Shown: piece after piece, positions 1-10,653 of the stretch
Layout of the letters: each line of letters opens with the position of its first letter
Position numbering within the stretch: the stretch's first letter is position 1
Assembly (NCBI GenBank): GCA_029721435.1
Contig: CM056574.1
Coordinates: 31,806,501-31,870,500 of the forward strand
Length of the DNA stretch: 64,000 bases
From: Gymnothorax reevesii
Lineage: Eukaryota; Chordata; Actinopteri; Anguilliformes; Muraenidae
Reading direction: 5' to 3'
Notes under the pieces: generated by a model
What the model saw: the letters and a program-made list of their open reading frames with translations, nothing else
What the model was told of the DNA's origin: nothing
Database searches by the model: none
Translations under genes and position numbers: made by a program

Positions 1-99
1 TGTTTCATGTAATGTTTCATAGTTATACATTATTATTTCATAGTGTGGAATGTGCAGGTGACAAGTTGTCCATGAGAGCCTTTGGAGTTGCTGAATTGA

Positions 100-1691
100 A
101 CAACCCCAATTCCGAAACAGACGGAGTGTAAATTGTGAATAAAATCTAAATGCAAAGACTTTCAGATTACGTGAGCCAATATGATATTCACAATAGAACA
201 CAGATAACATTTCAAATGTTCAAACGGAGACATTTTTAACCACAAAATGAGCTTATTTCAAATTTTATGGCTACAACAGTTCTCAAAAAAGTTGGGACAC
301 AGGCAAAAAAGGGCTGTAAAAGCAATTAATATATAAGAGAATCAGCTGAAAGAACATTTAGCAAGAAATTAAGTTCACTGGCATCAGGTGTGTAACATGA
401 TTGGCTATAAAAGGGATGTCTTAGAGAGGCTGAGTCCCTCAGAAGTAAAGATGGCCAGAGGCTCTCCAACCTGTGAAGGCTTGCGTAAAAAAAATTGCGG
501 AAAACTTATGAACAATGTTCCTCAACGTCAAATTGCAAAGGCTTTGAAGGTCTCATCATCGACAGTGCGTAACATCATGAAACGATTCAAAGAAACTGGA
601 AAAATGGCTGTGCGTAAGGGACAAGGCCGAAGACCTTTACTGGATGCCCGTGACCTTTGGGCCCTCAGACGCCACTGCATCACTCACTGGCATGATTCTG
701 TCATTGACATTACTAAATGGGCCCAAGAATATTTCAAGAAACCCTTGTCTGGAAACACAGTCCGCCGTGCCATCCACAGATGCCACCTAAATTTCTATAA
801 TGCAAAAAGCAGGCCATTGTTGAGCACGATCCAGAAGCGCTGCCGTGTTCTGTGGGCCAAGGCTCATTTAAAATGGACTGTAGCAAAGTAGCAAAGTGAC
901 CTGTGGTCAGACGAGTTCAAAATAGACATTTTTGTTGGAAATCACGGGCGTCGTGTCCTCCGGGCTAAAGAGGAGAAAGACCACCCCTCCTGTTATCAGC
1001 GTTCAGTTCAAAAGCCAGCATCTCTGATGGTATGGGGATGCATTAGTGCATATGGTGTGGGACACTTACATGTTTTAAAAAGCAACATGAATGCTGAAAG
1101 GTATATAAAGGTTTTAGAGCAACATATGCTCCCCTCCAGACAACATCTATTCCAGGGAGGGCCTTGAGTATTTCAGCAGGACAATGCAGAACCACAAACT
1201 GCAGCTATTACCACAGCATGGCTTCGTAGTAAAGTGTCCGTGTGCTGAACTGGCCTGTCTGCAATCCTGATCTTTCACCAATTGAGAATATTTGGCACAT
1301 AATTAAATGAAAAGTCTGTCAAAGGAGACCCAAAACTCTCCAGCAGCTGGAAGCCTGAATTGAACTAGAGTGGGATCAAATTCCAATGGCAAAACTCAAG
1401 AAACTTCTCTCCTCAATGCCCAAATGCCTCCACACTGTGTTGAAAAGAGGAGGAGATGCTACACCATGGTAAACAGGCCCCTGTCCCAACTTTTTTTAGA
1501 CCTGTAGCAGCCATCAAATTTGAAATGAGCTCATTTTGTGAATAAAATTGTAAAATTTCTCAGTTTCAACATTTACTATGTTATCTCTGTTCTATTGTGA
1601 GAAGAATACTGCCTGTGAGATTTGAAAGTCATTGCATTTTGATTTTATTCACACTTTACACTTTGTCCCAACCATTTCAGAATTGGCATTG
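100..1691 (+). mobile_element. Tc1/mariner-type DNA transposon, degenerate copy (family A)
   Basis: A DNA transposon of about 1.6 kb with long imperfect terminal inverted repeats. The left end near 101-170 (CCCCAATTCCGAAACAG, then GTGTAAATTGTGAATAAAATC) reappears reverse-complemented at about 1620-1691. The body holds a Tc1/mariner transposase fossil on the plus strand. Two further sequences of the same family are in the window: a copy interrupted by another transposon (8766-8863 plus 10654-11348) and a short remnant at about 28128-28320. Boundaries are good to a few bases; the left TA target dinucleotide is not clear. Non-functional because the transposase reading frame is broken. Confidence 0.85.
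388..1475 (+). pseudogene. Tc1/mariner transposase pseudogene
   Basis: The first 167 codons (388-891) are open and encode the N-terminal DNA-binding half: a helix-turn-helix (PQRQIAKALKVSSSTVRNIM) and a linker ending in HLKWTVAK. The catalytic half continues in other frames past 891: WSDEF around 906-920, then VWGCIS near 1031, then QQDNAEP near 1176-1200, where the DDE aspartate would be. Stops and frameshifts separate these blocks, and the final PIENxW motif is present only as a degraded remnant. Known Tc1/mariner transposases are about 340 residues with a DD34E/D triad. This copy cannot make such a protein. The 167-aa ORF could be mistaken for a host gene but lies entirely inside the transposon's inverted repeats. 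Confidence 0.85.
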
Positions 1692-1767
1692 TACCAACTC
1701 ATTTAACTATAGGGATTATGGCAGTAGGCCAATTTGCCAAAATGCTGAAATATCCCTTCAAAGCCTC

Positions 1768-4322
1768 CCTTACAAATAAGAAGTATACTTCAAGTTCATT
1801 TATTCAAGTAAACTTGAGTAAACATCAAGTATATTTCCGAAGTATACTTAATGTAGCAAATGTACGAGGGTCAATATACTAGTAGTATACTTGTAAGTGT
1901 ACTAATTAAATACTTCTTGGGACTAAATTGGCTCACTTTAAGTATTATTTTGTACTGCAAGTGCACGACAAGTGGACTTCTAAGTTTAGTGCGAGTTAAC
2001 TAGTTGTATTCTTCTGGCATACTTTTTAGATTATGAAAGTATACATTTGAGTATCCAGCAAGTAAACGAACAGATATACAGCTAGTTTCTTAGTTATATA
2101 CTTCTAGTGAACTTTTCAGTTCATGAATGTATACTGCTCGTAAACTTGAATAGTTCCATAGGATCATAAATGACCACAGTGAGTGAGGACTTCAGTTTAA
2201 CATCTCATCCAAAAGATGGCATTCCCATCAATGCACTAGAGATTATTCTACCAGAAGGAAGATAGCAACCCACCAACACTTCTTCCAGCAACAACTTTGT
2301 TTTCTTTGGTGGTCTCCCATCCAAGCACTACCAAAGCCCACAACTGCTTAACTTCAGCTACACAGCTAGTATAGATCAAGGGGTGGCATGGCTGCGGATG
2401 CTAAAACTAATAAACACCTTTCATTGTCATCATATCATGCCAGATAGCCCTCAAGTTTCCAGTCTTCTTAACCTCATGCATGAAAGTACTGTGTACATTT
2501 ATCTATGAATCTGCACATAATGTCCAGCAAGATTCAACTAGTATCTCAACAAAAACACAGCAATGTTTGGCACAGGTACAATATGCAGGACTTTGATGTC
2601 CACACTGTTTAAAAATTACTAAATCATTAATTATACAAAATGTACCATCTTTCAAGTATACAGCACCGTTGCACCTTTTCTTTAGTCAGTCAGTCATATT
2701 TTTGACTGTGATACAGAACTTCATCCAAAAAATGGCTCATCAGTGTACTCATTTAGAATATTTCACCAGCCTTTGCTCAAGTTCTCCAGCCTACTGGTCA
2801 GGCGATAGGCATTGCTAATTCACATTTTAATGCATAATTTATGCTTACATATGAGAGAGAGAGAGAGAGCGGCAGTTTTTTTGTTTTGAAATGGGATTTC
2901 AATAAGAGTTGCCATTGCTGCATTCTTATACTTTCTGTAATGGTCGGTAGAATTAGGAGGCCAAGTGCAATGACCAGAGAGAAAGTGAGCAGCATGGACA
3001 AAGTACAAACACAAAGAATAATACAGAGCAAACGAAAGTACTCGCGCTTCCAAAGGACCAAACCACGGAAGCAAAGCAAGATAGAAAAAGGGAGAAGAAA
3101 CTCCAATAATCACAAGATGGAAAGTCATACAAAACCTGACTACAGATAACTTTGGCTATAGTGCGAAGCTAAAAACAGACACTCTAGAGAAGGGGGCATG
3201 CCGGACCTCCTGCCCTCACAGAAAGCGCCGCCCCAGCTCAACCAGCCAGCTGGGTAAAGAATTCGATAGCCCAGGAATACGATATCATCCCGGGATGAGA
3301 GCTGAAAAGAAAAGTCCAAATAATACGCACTACTCACAAACCATGACACTTTGGCATGCAATTTTTGAAACTTTTATTCATAAAGGAATCAATTTTGTTC
3401 TCAATCCTGAGTTTGTGTTTCATTGTGAATTCTGATAAGCACCTTTATCTGTAAATTAAGCATTGTCTACTAGTAGAGTGCATGAGTTACCCTCCACATT
3501 AAATATTATCTGAATATCAACAGTAATATATTTTAGAGTGCAATAATCATATGTTGTGAGTATGATGTTAACTTACAGAATACTTTGAGGCATACATGCA
3601 GTTTAGAAACTAAAAACTTTTATCTCCCTGAAAGTTTAGAACTAAATTTAAATTATAAAGGGCTTGAAGTATACAACTAGGAGACTAGTAGTATACCTAT
3701 AAGTTTACTTGCAGTATACTTCAAAGTATATTTTCGTATACTAAGAGGTTGGCTAAACTAACTAGTAAAGTTGCAGTATATCTGAATTTACTTGCAATAA
3801 ACTTCAAAGTATACTTTTATAAACAAGAAATGTGTTAGAACTAATAGTGAACTAATAGTTCATCTGTGCTAGTGAATCTTTAAGTTTACGAGCAGTATGT
3901 TTCACAGTATACTCAGTATTTCATGAAGTGGAAAGTTTACTAGAAGTTTATAATTAATAAACAAGCAGTATAACTGTAAGTTTACTTGCAGTACATTTTC
4001 ATGTATATTTTCATATACTGAAAAGTATGCTAGAAGTATACAGCTAGTTTAGTCATGAAGTATACTTAAAAGTTAACTTGTAGTGTACTTGCAGCACAAA
4101 ATAAAACGTAGATGTGAACTAGAAATGCATTTTAAGTTTATTTAGCTTAAACTTGAAGTATACCTCTTTTTTGTAAGGGTAGCTAGGGTAGCTCTATACT
4201 TTTCAGTTTATGCCAAGTACACTTTGGTATAATTTTGTTAAGAATATCTTTAACTAGTTCATAAAAAATAAACTCAAAGTATACAAGTAGTATACTCAAA
4301 TATACTTCATTTTTGTACGGGT
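1768..4322. repeat. AGTATACTT-rich repeat region with opposed ends, possible non-autonomous DNA element
   Basis: Two blocks (about 1768-2160 and 3660-4322) are packed with the palindromic 9-mer AAGTATACTT and variants (AGTATAC, AAGTTTACTTG). The left tip reads CCCTTACAAATAAGAAGTAT at 1768. On the right, inverted tips occur twice: TTTTTTGTAAGGG near 4168-4180 and TTTTTGTACGGG near 4311-4322. The arrangement suggests a large non-autonomous transposon with long subterminal repeats, or two nested copies. The central 2.2-3.65 kb is unrelated sequence holding a GA microsatellite (2850-2868) and a 5S-like interspersed repeat. No coding capacity was seen. Family not identified; target-site duplication not established. 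Confidence 0.55.
2175..2400 (-). repeat. Interspersed repeat with a 5S rRNA-like segment
   Basis: The stretch 2311-2369 (GGTCTCCCATCCAAGCAC, then CTGCTTAACTTCAG) resembles the reverse complement of the 5S rRNA internal promoter region. It is too diverged and too short to be a 5S gene. The flanks (CTCATCCAAAAGATGGC, CACCAACACTTCTTCCAGCA) match an arrangement I recall from many copies in fish genomes, so this is probably a dispersed 5S-derived repeat on the minus strand rather than an RNA gene. Confidence 0.5.
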
Positions 4323-4805
4323 TCTTAAATCAGAAATTTCAGACAAGCTCCTAGTTGCTGAGAAAGCAGTATAAGTGTTATACAGCTAAAATTTGGTTTA
4401 GTTTATCACATAAACTAACCAATTTATGCCTGAATTTTCTTTTTTTTTTTTTACTTTTTTATATTAATTTACTTCAAAATACCACTCTAATAGTCAGTCC
4501 TCATTTGAGGACGCTAGGCAAAAATGGGCTAAAGAAGACATAAGCCGAAAATTCAGCACGCGAGCGGTGGAGTACAATGACAGTATCTATATTACGTATG
4601 CAGCAAATCCAAGCTTGTCAGTCAGGAGGCCTCTGATGATTTGATAAAGAGTAACAGCTGAAGTTCAAGTAAAATTGTATTGCTTGGAATACTGCAGTAA
4701 CCGTCTTATACTTTAATCATTATCATTCATTGTTATAATCATTATTATACCTCAATGAGCAAAGTAGGCAGGTCATGGCACAATCATTCCGCCGTACATA
4801 GCTAC

Positions 4806-5544
4806 CTGGATCAATGTTGTTCACCATGGATACAATCAGCTCGAGTCTGGATCGTCCAACGGTGGAACCCAAGTGTATGTCTGATAGAAGGACTACCTTA
4901 AGCTTGTCCAGGGACGGCGAGAGTTTTTTCAGGGAGATTTCAACACGGACGATGTCTGGAGGCAGGGACGCATTCCTTAGACCCAAACCAGTAAGCATTA
5001 CAGTCAACACGATAGCCAGAATGGTTTTATTGCATCCATTGGCCGATGAGGCAGCAACAGTAACTGCACCTGTTTGGCGTTTGGTCTTGATTCTCGACCA
5101 GCCTCTGGTCACCCGTTTGAGACAAAATTCCGCGCAGCCGAGAGCAAGAAGGCAGAACACGAGGATGAAGTACGCGCCCAAACAGCTGAAGCTAACCAGC
5201 GCAAACCAGTACGGTTCTTCTGCAACTAAGTAAAACATTACCATTTGATTACAGTGGATAAATACGAGAAACAGCAGCACGACTGCTTTCCACCATTGTG
5301 CTGCCCGGTGGTGAAAACCAATGGAGCAGGTAAATTCAGATACAGTTTTTTTCCAAATGTATACCGAACCGATGAGAAGAATACAGTTGGACAGCGATAA
5401 GTACTGGACCCGGTATATTGCGGCTTTTATGGATATGTCCATCATCTCGGGCAAGATATTACGAGAAATTAACGAAAACAAGAACAAGACCATCGCAGTT
5501 ATGACCAGTTTCATTTCCATGCGCAGGCTCCCAAAGCTGAACAT
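4806..5544 (-). CDS. tmppe: Transmembrane protein with metallophosphoesterase domain, first coding exon (partial gene)
   Basis: This exon encodes residues 1-246 of a TMPPE-type protein. Hydrophobic segments lie at roughly residues 13-28, 46-63, 86-107, 112-135 and 174-189, followed by the start of a calcineurin-like phosphoesterase domain with the metal-binding LSDIHLG motif at 220-226. Segments such as LLIGSVYIW and YLVAEEPYW closely match vertebrate TMPPE as I recall it. The start is the ATG at 5544-5542, which aligns with the human start; the frame is open a little further upstream without an ATG. The exon ends at a good donor (CCAG|GTAGC, 4806/4805), splitting an Asp codon. The remaining catalytic motifs (GD, GNHE, GHxH) must lie on later exons; none was found between 1 and 4805, so they are probably beyond the left edge. 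The product is a putative membrane phosphoesterase whose substrate is not known to me. The protein itself is not decayed. Confidence 0.85.
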
Positions 5545-5705
5545 TTTCCGGCTTGTCCAGAGTCGCGTCTGTAGTGCCAAATGAGATCAGCAAAAGGAGT
5601 CGAATAAAAAAAAAACCTTCCTCGGAGATCACGAAGAGCTATTTTAACAGTTAGGTTTTCAGACGAGTCTGCTACCTCCAGATTGACGTCTTCATCGCGT
5701 TTCAT
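5511..5705 (-). other. Upstream ORF overlapping the tmppe start codon
   Basis: A 64-codon ATG-initiated ORF begins at 5705 and ends at 5511, in a different frame from tmppe, so it overlaps the tmppe start (5544) by about 34 bases. If the transcript begins upstream of 5705, this ORF would be met first and could lower tmppe translation. The peptide has no recognisable domain. The transcription start is unknown, so this remains a regulatory possibility, not a gene call. Confidence 0.35.
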
Positions 5706-5804
5706 CGACTGTCCTGATGGGGCTTACCCATGTACTTCCGCAAGCATGACCGGACGGACTGCTAGAAATGAATATAAAACCTTTTGATGGCCATTACCTC
5801 TATC

Positions 5805-5887
5805 GTCAGGATGGCCGAGCGGTCTAAGGCGCTGCGTTCAGGTCGCAGTCTCCCCTGGAGGCGTGGGTTCGAATCCCACTTCTGACA
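5805..5887 (+). tRNA. tRNA-Leu (anticodon CAG)
   Basis: A complete class II tRNA cloverleaf. The acceptor stem GTCAGGA pairs with TTCTGAC (5880-5886) with one G-T pair, and A5887 is the discriminator. The D arm contains the A box (TGGCCGAGCGG). The anticodon stem is CTGCG/CGCAG with loop TTCAGGT, so the anticodon is CAG and it reads CUG leucine codons. The long variable arm TCTCCCCTGGAGGC and the T arm GTGGG-TTCGAAT-CCCAC (B box) are intact. A TTTTT run at 5894-5898 is a normal RNA polymerase III terminator. There is no CCA in the gene, as expected in eukaryotes. It lies about 260 bases upstream of the tmppe start and is likely a functional nuclear tRNA gene. Confidence 0.96.
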
Positions 5888-5898
5888 ACACACTTTTT

Positions 5899-6722
5899 CC
5901 TCCTTAGATAGAGCCCAGGAGATCCTAAGTCAACTGTGGCTTCGTACTGTCACCAGAATATAACACGACTGTTCAGCCTATTAGTTACATAATTTTAACT
6001 GGTGAAACAAAGAAGTGTCATTATGGAAAATGACACAAGCATCAGTTGAGAGCTCATTATCACCCAACTAAATCTTTTCAAAAATCTTCAAATTTGAGTC
6101 TTAAGAAGAGATGTAGTCAGAATTGCGATTCAACTTCAACCCCGCCTCAAGATTTTTGTAAACCCATCGTGACTGCCCATTTCCAAAATTCTGAATTTTT
6201 CCTGAACCAACTGTCATCCAGGTTTTCTCATCTATTCTGAGGTCCTCCATCATTCTATACCAATCAGCTCACAAGTTCTCTATCCATCGAGGCAAATTAA
6301 GTTCTGAGTCTTCACCAATTTTGAAAGAAAATGTTAATCTTGCAGTAGATCAATCATGATAGAGCTCCGCCAATTTTCACTGATACACCAGCTTCAGTAA
6401 TCATTGGCAGAAATTCAAATGTCAAGGTAAATAAAAAGTCAAATAAGGGTGAGTGAAACAAAAAAAAAAAAAAGCATTTAGAGACATTCTCTTCATGCAA
6501 ACCTACTGTTTACACCGTGTACCAAGTTAAACATGAATTCTGTTAAAGCACGGTCAACTTTTTTATTTACACAGCTGAATAATTTTATTTGATCGTCTTT
6601 GAATGTATGTGTTTAAGGACTAGGGTGCAAGATTTAGGGGGATCTATAGGCAGAAATTGAGAATAATATGTTTTCATTTGTGTATAATCACCTGCAAATA
6701 AGATTGTTGCATTTTCTTAGCC
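5899..6722. other. Intergenic stretch, nothing recognised
   Basis: AT-rich sequence between the tRNA gene and the minus-strand ORF at 6723. It contains a poly-A run near 6461-6473. No exon, RNA gene or mobile-element protein motif was seen. Confidence 0.5.
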
Positions 6723-7094
6723 TTAGAATGAGGCCTCTATATCAGGATGCGGGGCTTCTTTCACATGTTGCACTGCTGTTTCCACAGTAGCCCAGAACGG
6801 ACTAAACAAACCCCGGCTCCTGAGTATCCACGCGTTTTTCGCGAGTTTCTCGTCCGCCGTAGGTTTTCCTGTACGCTTGGAAGAGCAGGATGAAGGGGAC
6901 GGTGGAACGGTTTCCAGTCGGTTGCAATCTACAATCTCTCCGCTAGAGGGACAATTCACACTTCCTTCAGAAGGACTCTCCGTAATATCGAACACCGAGC
7001 AGAATAGCAAGATATCCACTTCCCGGTGGAGAATTAACGACCTTCCGTGGCGACAAAAACATTTAAGAGTACAGGCCGCAGTTTCAAGGAATTG
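6723..7094 (-). CDS. Unrecognised ORF, possible terminal exon of an unknown gene
   Basis: The minus strand is open from about 7094, just after an in-frame TGA, to a TAA at 6725-6723. There is no in-frame ATG near the 5' end, so if real it must be a last coding exon spliced to an upstream exon; I could not pick the acceptor. The translation has a serine/proline stretch (TVPPSPSSCSS), a basic region (KRTGKPTADEKLAKNAW) and the end APHPDIEASF. The DNA here is richer in CpG than its surroundings (CGCGTTTTTCGCGAGTTTC), which is coding- or CpG-island-like. No domain, transmembrane segment or signal peptide was recognised. It could be a small gene upstream of tmppe, a retrocopy fragment, or chance. 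Confidence 0.35.
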   Translation of the reverse strand, partial: QFLETAACTLKCFCRHGRSLILHREVDILLFCSVFDITESPSEGSVNCPSSGEIVDCNRLETVPPSPSSCSSKRTGKPTADEKLAKNAWILRSRGLFSPFWATVETAVQHVKEAPHPDIEASF

Positions 7095-7489
7095 AAGTCA
7101 GAGGTAGACCAAGGATAAGGAGCAAAATATGTATACTACTCAAAACATTTAAGGGAACAATTTTTAGGCATCGCATATTTTCAAAATAGTTTCTTCAAAT
7201 ACCTCAAAATGGTAAACATTAATTTCATCGTATAAGCTACATATTTCAGAGATTTAAAGAAAAAAATAATAAAAATTGGACCCAAACTGAAGTATACACA
7301 ATGTTTAATATCAAACCCCCCAAAACCAGTGTCACACTCAAAGGGATCAAGAGGCTTTTTGTCCATAATTTTGAAACCTCAGCATGTCTCTTCACTCACC
7401 TGTACGTCCTCCTCTTGCATTTACACACTCTCTGCAGTGTGTATGCTCCAGATCAAGTGTACAACAACGTACTGAAGAGTAGCTAGCCA

Positions 7490-7870
7490 TTCCTCCACCA
7501 GTGCCTCGGAGGGTCTGAAAGTTGTTTGGAGGGTGTTGTCATACACAAACTCGCATACAGAGGATATCCCACAAATGCTCTATCGGGTAATGGTCAGGAG
7601 ATCTTGCTGCCAAGTCCATACCCTCAATACTCTCCCGAACCAGATAAGCCATAGAGAATAAGAATAAAGTCATCACCAAGAGCACCAGCAATTGGACTAG
7701 CAATGGGGTCCAGGATCTCATGGCAGTCAATGTGCCCCCTTTTAGCACATGAAGATCGGTACTTCCATGGATATTCCTCCCCTTGCCATGACTGAGCCAC
7801 CACCATAGCGGTCATTCGAAAAAATGGTACATTCAGCACCTTTACCCCGGGCATCTCCAAACTTTGATAC
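7490..7870 (-). pseudogene. Tc1-like transposase fossil (second Tc1 family)
   Basis: On the minus strand, blocks in shifting frames match a Tc1 transposase core: IDCHEILDPIAS, ALGDDFILI, then MDLAARSPDHYPIEHLWDI near 7561-7623, which carries the last acidic residue of the DDE triad (PIEHLW). The segment that should hold the second aspartate (DNARPH in relatives) is garbled. Upstream on the plus strand, TACTACTCAAAACATTTAAG at about 7135 resembles the terminal repeat of fish Tc1 elements that start with CTCAAAA and AAAGGAACA, and may be one end. No matching second terminus was found before 8.07 kb. Inactive. Confidence 0.75.
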
Positions 7871-8765
7871 CTGTCACAGCCAGAGAGAGAGAGAAAAAAA
7901 TAAAAAAATAAATAAAAAAAACTGCTCTCATCTGTTAACAGTGCTAGCCTCCAATGACACAGCTGCCCGCCTAGTGGTCACAAGCAAACTCCAGACCAGC
8001 TCTACGGTCTAGCTAGCCATTAGCCTTCCACATTACTCCAATCAATGTACTCACTAAAATATGAAGCAAAACTGTCATGGTTTAGCCCCCGCTGGCTGGA
8101 GACACAAACCCAGCAGGCACTGGGACCATGTACCCAAAGAGTGGAAGGGACCCAAACGCACAGCCTGAGTAAAAACAAAGAATTTTTAATAAATATTTAA
8201 AAAGCCAATCAAAACCACAATGGGCACAGCAGCACAAACCCCAGCAGGGCTTCAAAACCTGAATGCAGCTGCGCCTTCTCAGGGCACAGCCAGCCCTTAA
8301 ATAACAAGCCTTCACCTCCACTTCAACAAGCCACACCTGTTGCCCGTTAAGGCGGAGGTGAAGAATGCAGCAGGGGGAGGGACTGCAGGGCAGAACAACC
8401 ACAAAAACTCTCAATCAATGAGGTACTTCTCCAGATAAACAGAGCAACAGAACTCTCCAGTATGAGGAACCCTCCAGTGCTGTTCCATTTGGAATAACTC
8501 CTATTCTCCATGTCAATATCAAATTGTTATCAGGTAAATGTAACCTAGGCACCCCTAGGTTGGTTTTCGAAGTCATTTTTTGAACTCACGACATTCTGCT
8601 GAGCACAGTTGAAAGAATACAACCTTTTACGCAAGGATTTAAATACCTTTCTGAGGGTCCAAAGTCTTTCAATCACTGTGGAAAGTTTATAATATCTGGA
8701 ATCGGATATAAACGGGTCAATCAATAATTACCAGGTTATAGTTCAGGTGGGCGTGAACAACAAGA
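7871..8765. repeat. Non-coding stretch with a probable interspersed repeat
   Basis: From about 8070 (CTGTCATGGTTTAGCCCC) to 8420 the sequence has a layout I recall from dispersed fish repeats: a run TTTTTAATAAATATTTAAAA around 8186, GC-rich flanks, and no reading frame of note. The rest has no recognisable feature. An A-rich tract follows AGAGAGAGAG near 7884-7920. Confidence 0.4.
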
Positions 8766-8863
8766 CAACAAGCCCAATTCTGAAATAGTTGGGACAAAGT
8801 GTAAATTGTGAATAAAATCAAAATGCAATGACTTTCAGGTCACGAGACAATATGTAACCTATA
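8766..8863 (+). mobile_element. Left terminal repeat of an interrupted family A element
   Basis: CCCAATTCTGAAATAGTTGG followed by GTGTAAATTGTGAATAAAATC matches the terminal repeat of the element at 100-1691. The match stops at a TA where the mariner copy 8866-10463 begins. The internal part of the same element resumes at about 10654. Confidence 0.75.
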
Positions 8864-8865
8864 AT

Positions 8866-10463
8866 ACAAAACCCAAAACCAGTGAAGGTGGCACGTTGTG
8901 TAAATCGTAAATAAAAACAGAATACAATGATTTGCAAATCCTTTTCAACCTATATTCAATTTAATAAACAGCAAAGACAAGTTACTTAATGTTCGAACAA
9001 GTGAACTTTGTAATTTTTTGCAAATATTAGCTCATTTGGAATTTTATGCCTGCAACATGTTTCAAAAAAGCTGGCACAAGTGGCAAAAAAGACTGAGAGA
9101 GTTGAGGAATACTCATCAAACACTTATTTGGAACATCCCACAGGTGAACGGGCTAATTGGAAACAGGTGGGTGCCATGATTGGCTATAAAAGCAGCTTCC
9201 CTGAAATGCTCAGTCATTCACAAACAAGGATGGGGCGAGGGTCACTACTTAGTGAACAAATGCGTGAGCTGATTGTCGAACAGTTTAAAAACAATATTCC
9301 TCAACGAGCTATTGCAAGAAATTTAGGGATTTGATCATCTACAGTACGTAATATCGTCAAAAGGTTCAGAGAATCTGGAGAAATCACTGCACGTAAGCGA
9401 CAAGGCCGAAAACCAAGATTGAATGCCCGTGACCTTCGATCCCTCAGGCGGTACTGCATCAAAAACCGACATCAGTGTGTAAAGGACATCACCACATGGG
9501 CTCAGGAACACTTCAGAAAACCACTGTCAGCAAACTACAGTTCATCGCTACATCTGCAAGTGCAAGTTAAAACTCTACAATGCAAAGCGAAAGCCAATTA
9601 TTAACAGCACCCAGAAACGCCGCGGGCTTCGCTGGGCCCAAGCTCATCTAAGATGGACTGATGCAAAGAGGAAAAGTGTTCTGTGGTCTGACGAGTCCAC
9701 ATTTCAAATTGTTTTTGGAAACTGGACGTCGTGTCCTACGGACCAAAGAGGAAAAGAACCATCCGGACGGTTATAGGCGCAAAGTTCAAAAGCCAGCATC
9801 TGTGATGGTATAGGGGTGTATTAGTGCCCAAGGCATGGGCAACTTACACATATGTGAAGGCACCATTAATGCTGAAAGATACATACAGGTTTTGGAGCAA
9901 CATATGTTGCCATCCAAGCAACGTCTTTTTCACGGACGCCCTTGCTTATTTCAGCAGACAATGCCAAGCCACATTCTGTATGTGTTAAAACAGCATGGCT
10001 CTGTAGTAACAGAGTGTGGGTACTAGACTGGCCTGCCTGTAGTCCAGACCTGTCTACCATTGAAAATGTGTGGCGCATTATGAAGAGTAAAATACGACAA
10101 TGGAGACCCCGGACTGTTGAACAACTTAAGCTGTACATCAAGCAAGAATGGGAAAGAGTTCCACCTTCAAAAATTGGTCTTCTCAGTTCCCAAACGTTTA
10201 CTGAGTGTCGTTAAAAGGAAAGGCGATGTAACACAGTGGTAAAAAGGCCCCTGTGCCAACATTTTTGCAATGTATCGCTGCCTTTACATTCTAAGTTAAT
10301 GATTATTTGCAATAAAAAATAAAGTTTCTCAGTTTGAACATTGAATACACTGCAAAGACAAGATGTTTAATTGAATATAAGTTGAAAAGGATTTGCAAAT
10401 CATTGTATTCTGTTTTTATCTACGATTTACAAAATGTGCCAACTTCACTGGTTTTGGGTTTTG
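8866..10463 (+). mobile_element. Mariner/Tc1-type transposon with long inverted repeats (family B)
   Basis: A complete element of about 1.6 kb flanked by TA dinucleotides (8864-8865 and 10464-10465). The ends are near-identical inverted repeats: CAAAACCCAAAACCAGTGAA at the left and TTCACTGGTTTTGGGTTTTG at the right. Similarity continues inward for well over 100 bases (left ATGATTTGCAAATCC, right GGATTTGCAAATCAT). It carries a plus-strand transposase pseudogene. Its insertion splits an older family A copy, so it is the younger of the two. Confidence 0.9.
9080..10214 (+). pseudogene. Mariner/Tc1 transposase pseudogene of family B
   Basis: The N-terminal helix-turn-helix is readable (NNIPQRAIARNLGI) but is followed by an in-frame TGA at 9332-9334. 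The frame resumes to NARDLRSLRRYCIKNRHQCV and HFRKPLSAN, then shifts. Catalytic blocks follow in other frames: WSDESTFQI near 9685-9711, then SADNAKPH near 9949-9972, then WPACSPDLSTIENVWRIMK near 10030-10086, consistent with a DDE triad. At least two stop codons and several frameshifts rule out a functional protein. Compared with family A, the protein is clearly related but not the same subfamily. Confidence 0.85.
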
Positions 10464-10653
10464 TATATTTGAAGTTGATGTCTGTGCGTATGTACACGTT
10501 TTTCTCCTACATTTCTCAACTGATTATCTCCAAATTTGGAGTGAATATCCACTTGGACACCAGGAAGGACTTGTTGTCGCCCGATTTTTGAAAAACGGTC
10601 ATGCACGCAAAAAAAATGGCAATTTCACTCTGGGTAGCGGGTAGCAGCTAGTT

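Noticed and set aside
388..891. 167-codon ORF as a host gene
   Set aside because: It lies inside long inverted repeats and is the N-terminal half of a broken transposase.
2311..2369. 5S rRNA gene
   Set aside because: Only part of the internal promoter region resembles 5S, with many mismatches and no flanking 5S body; treated as a dispersed 5S-derived repeat.
4814..5233. 139-codon plus-strand ORF
   Set aside because: Antisense shadow of the well-supported tmppe exon.
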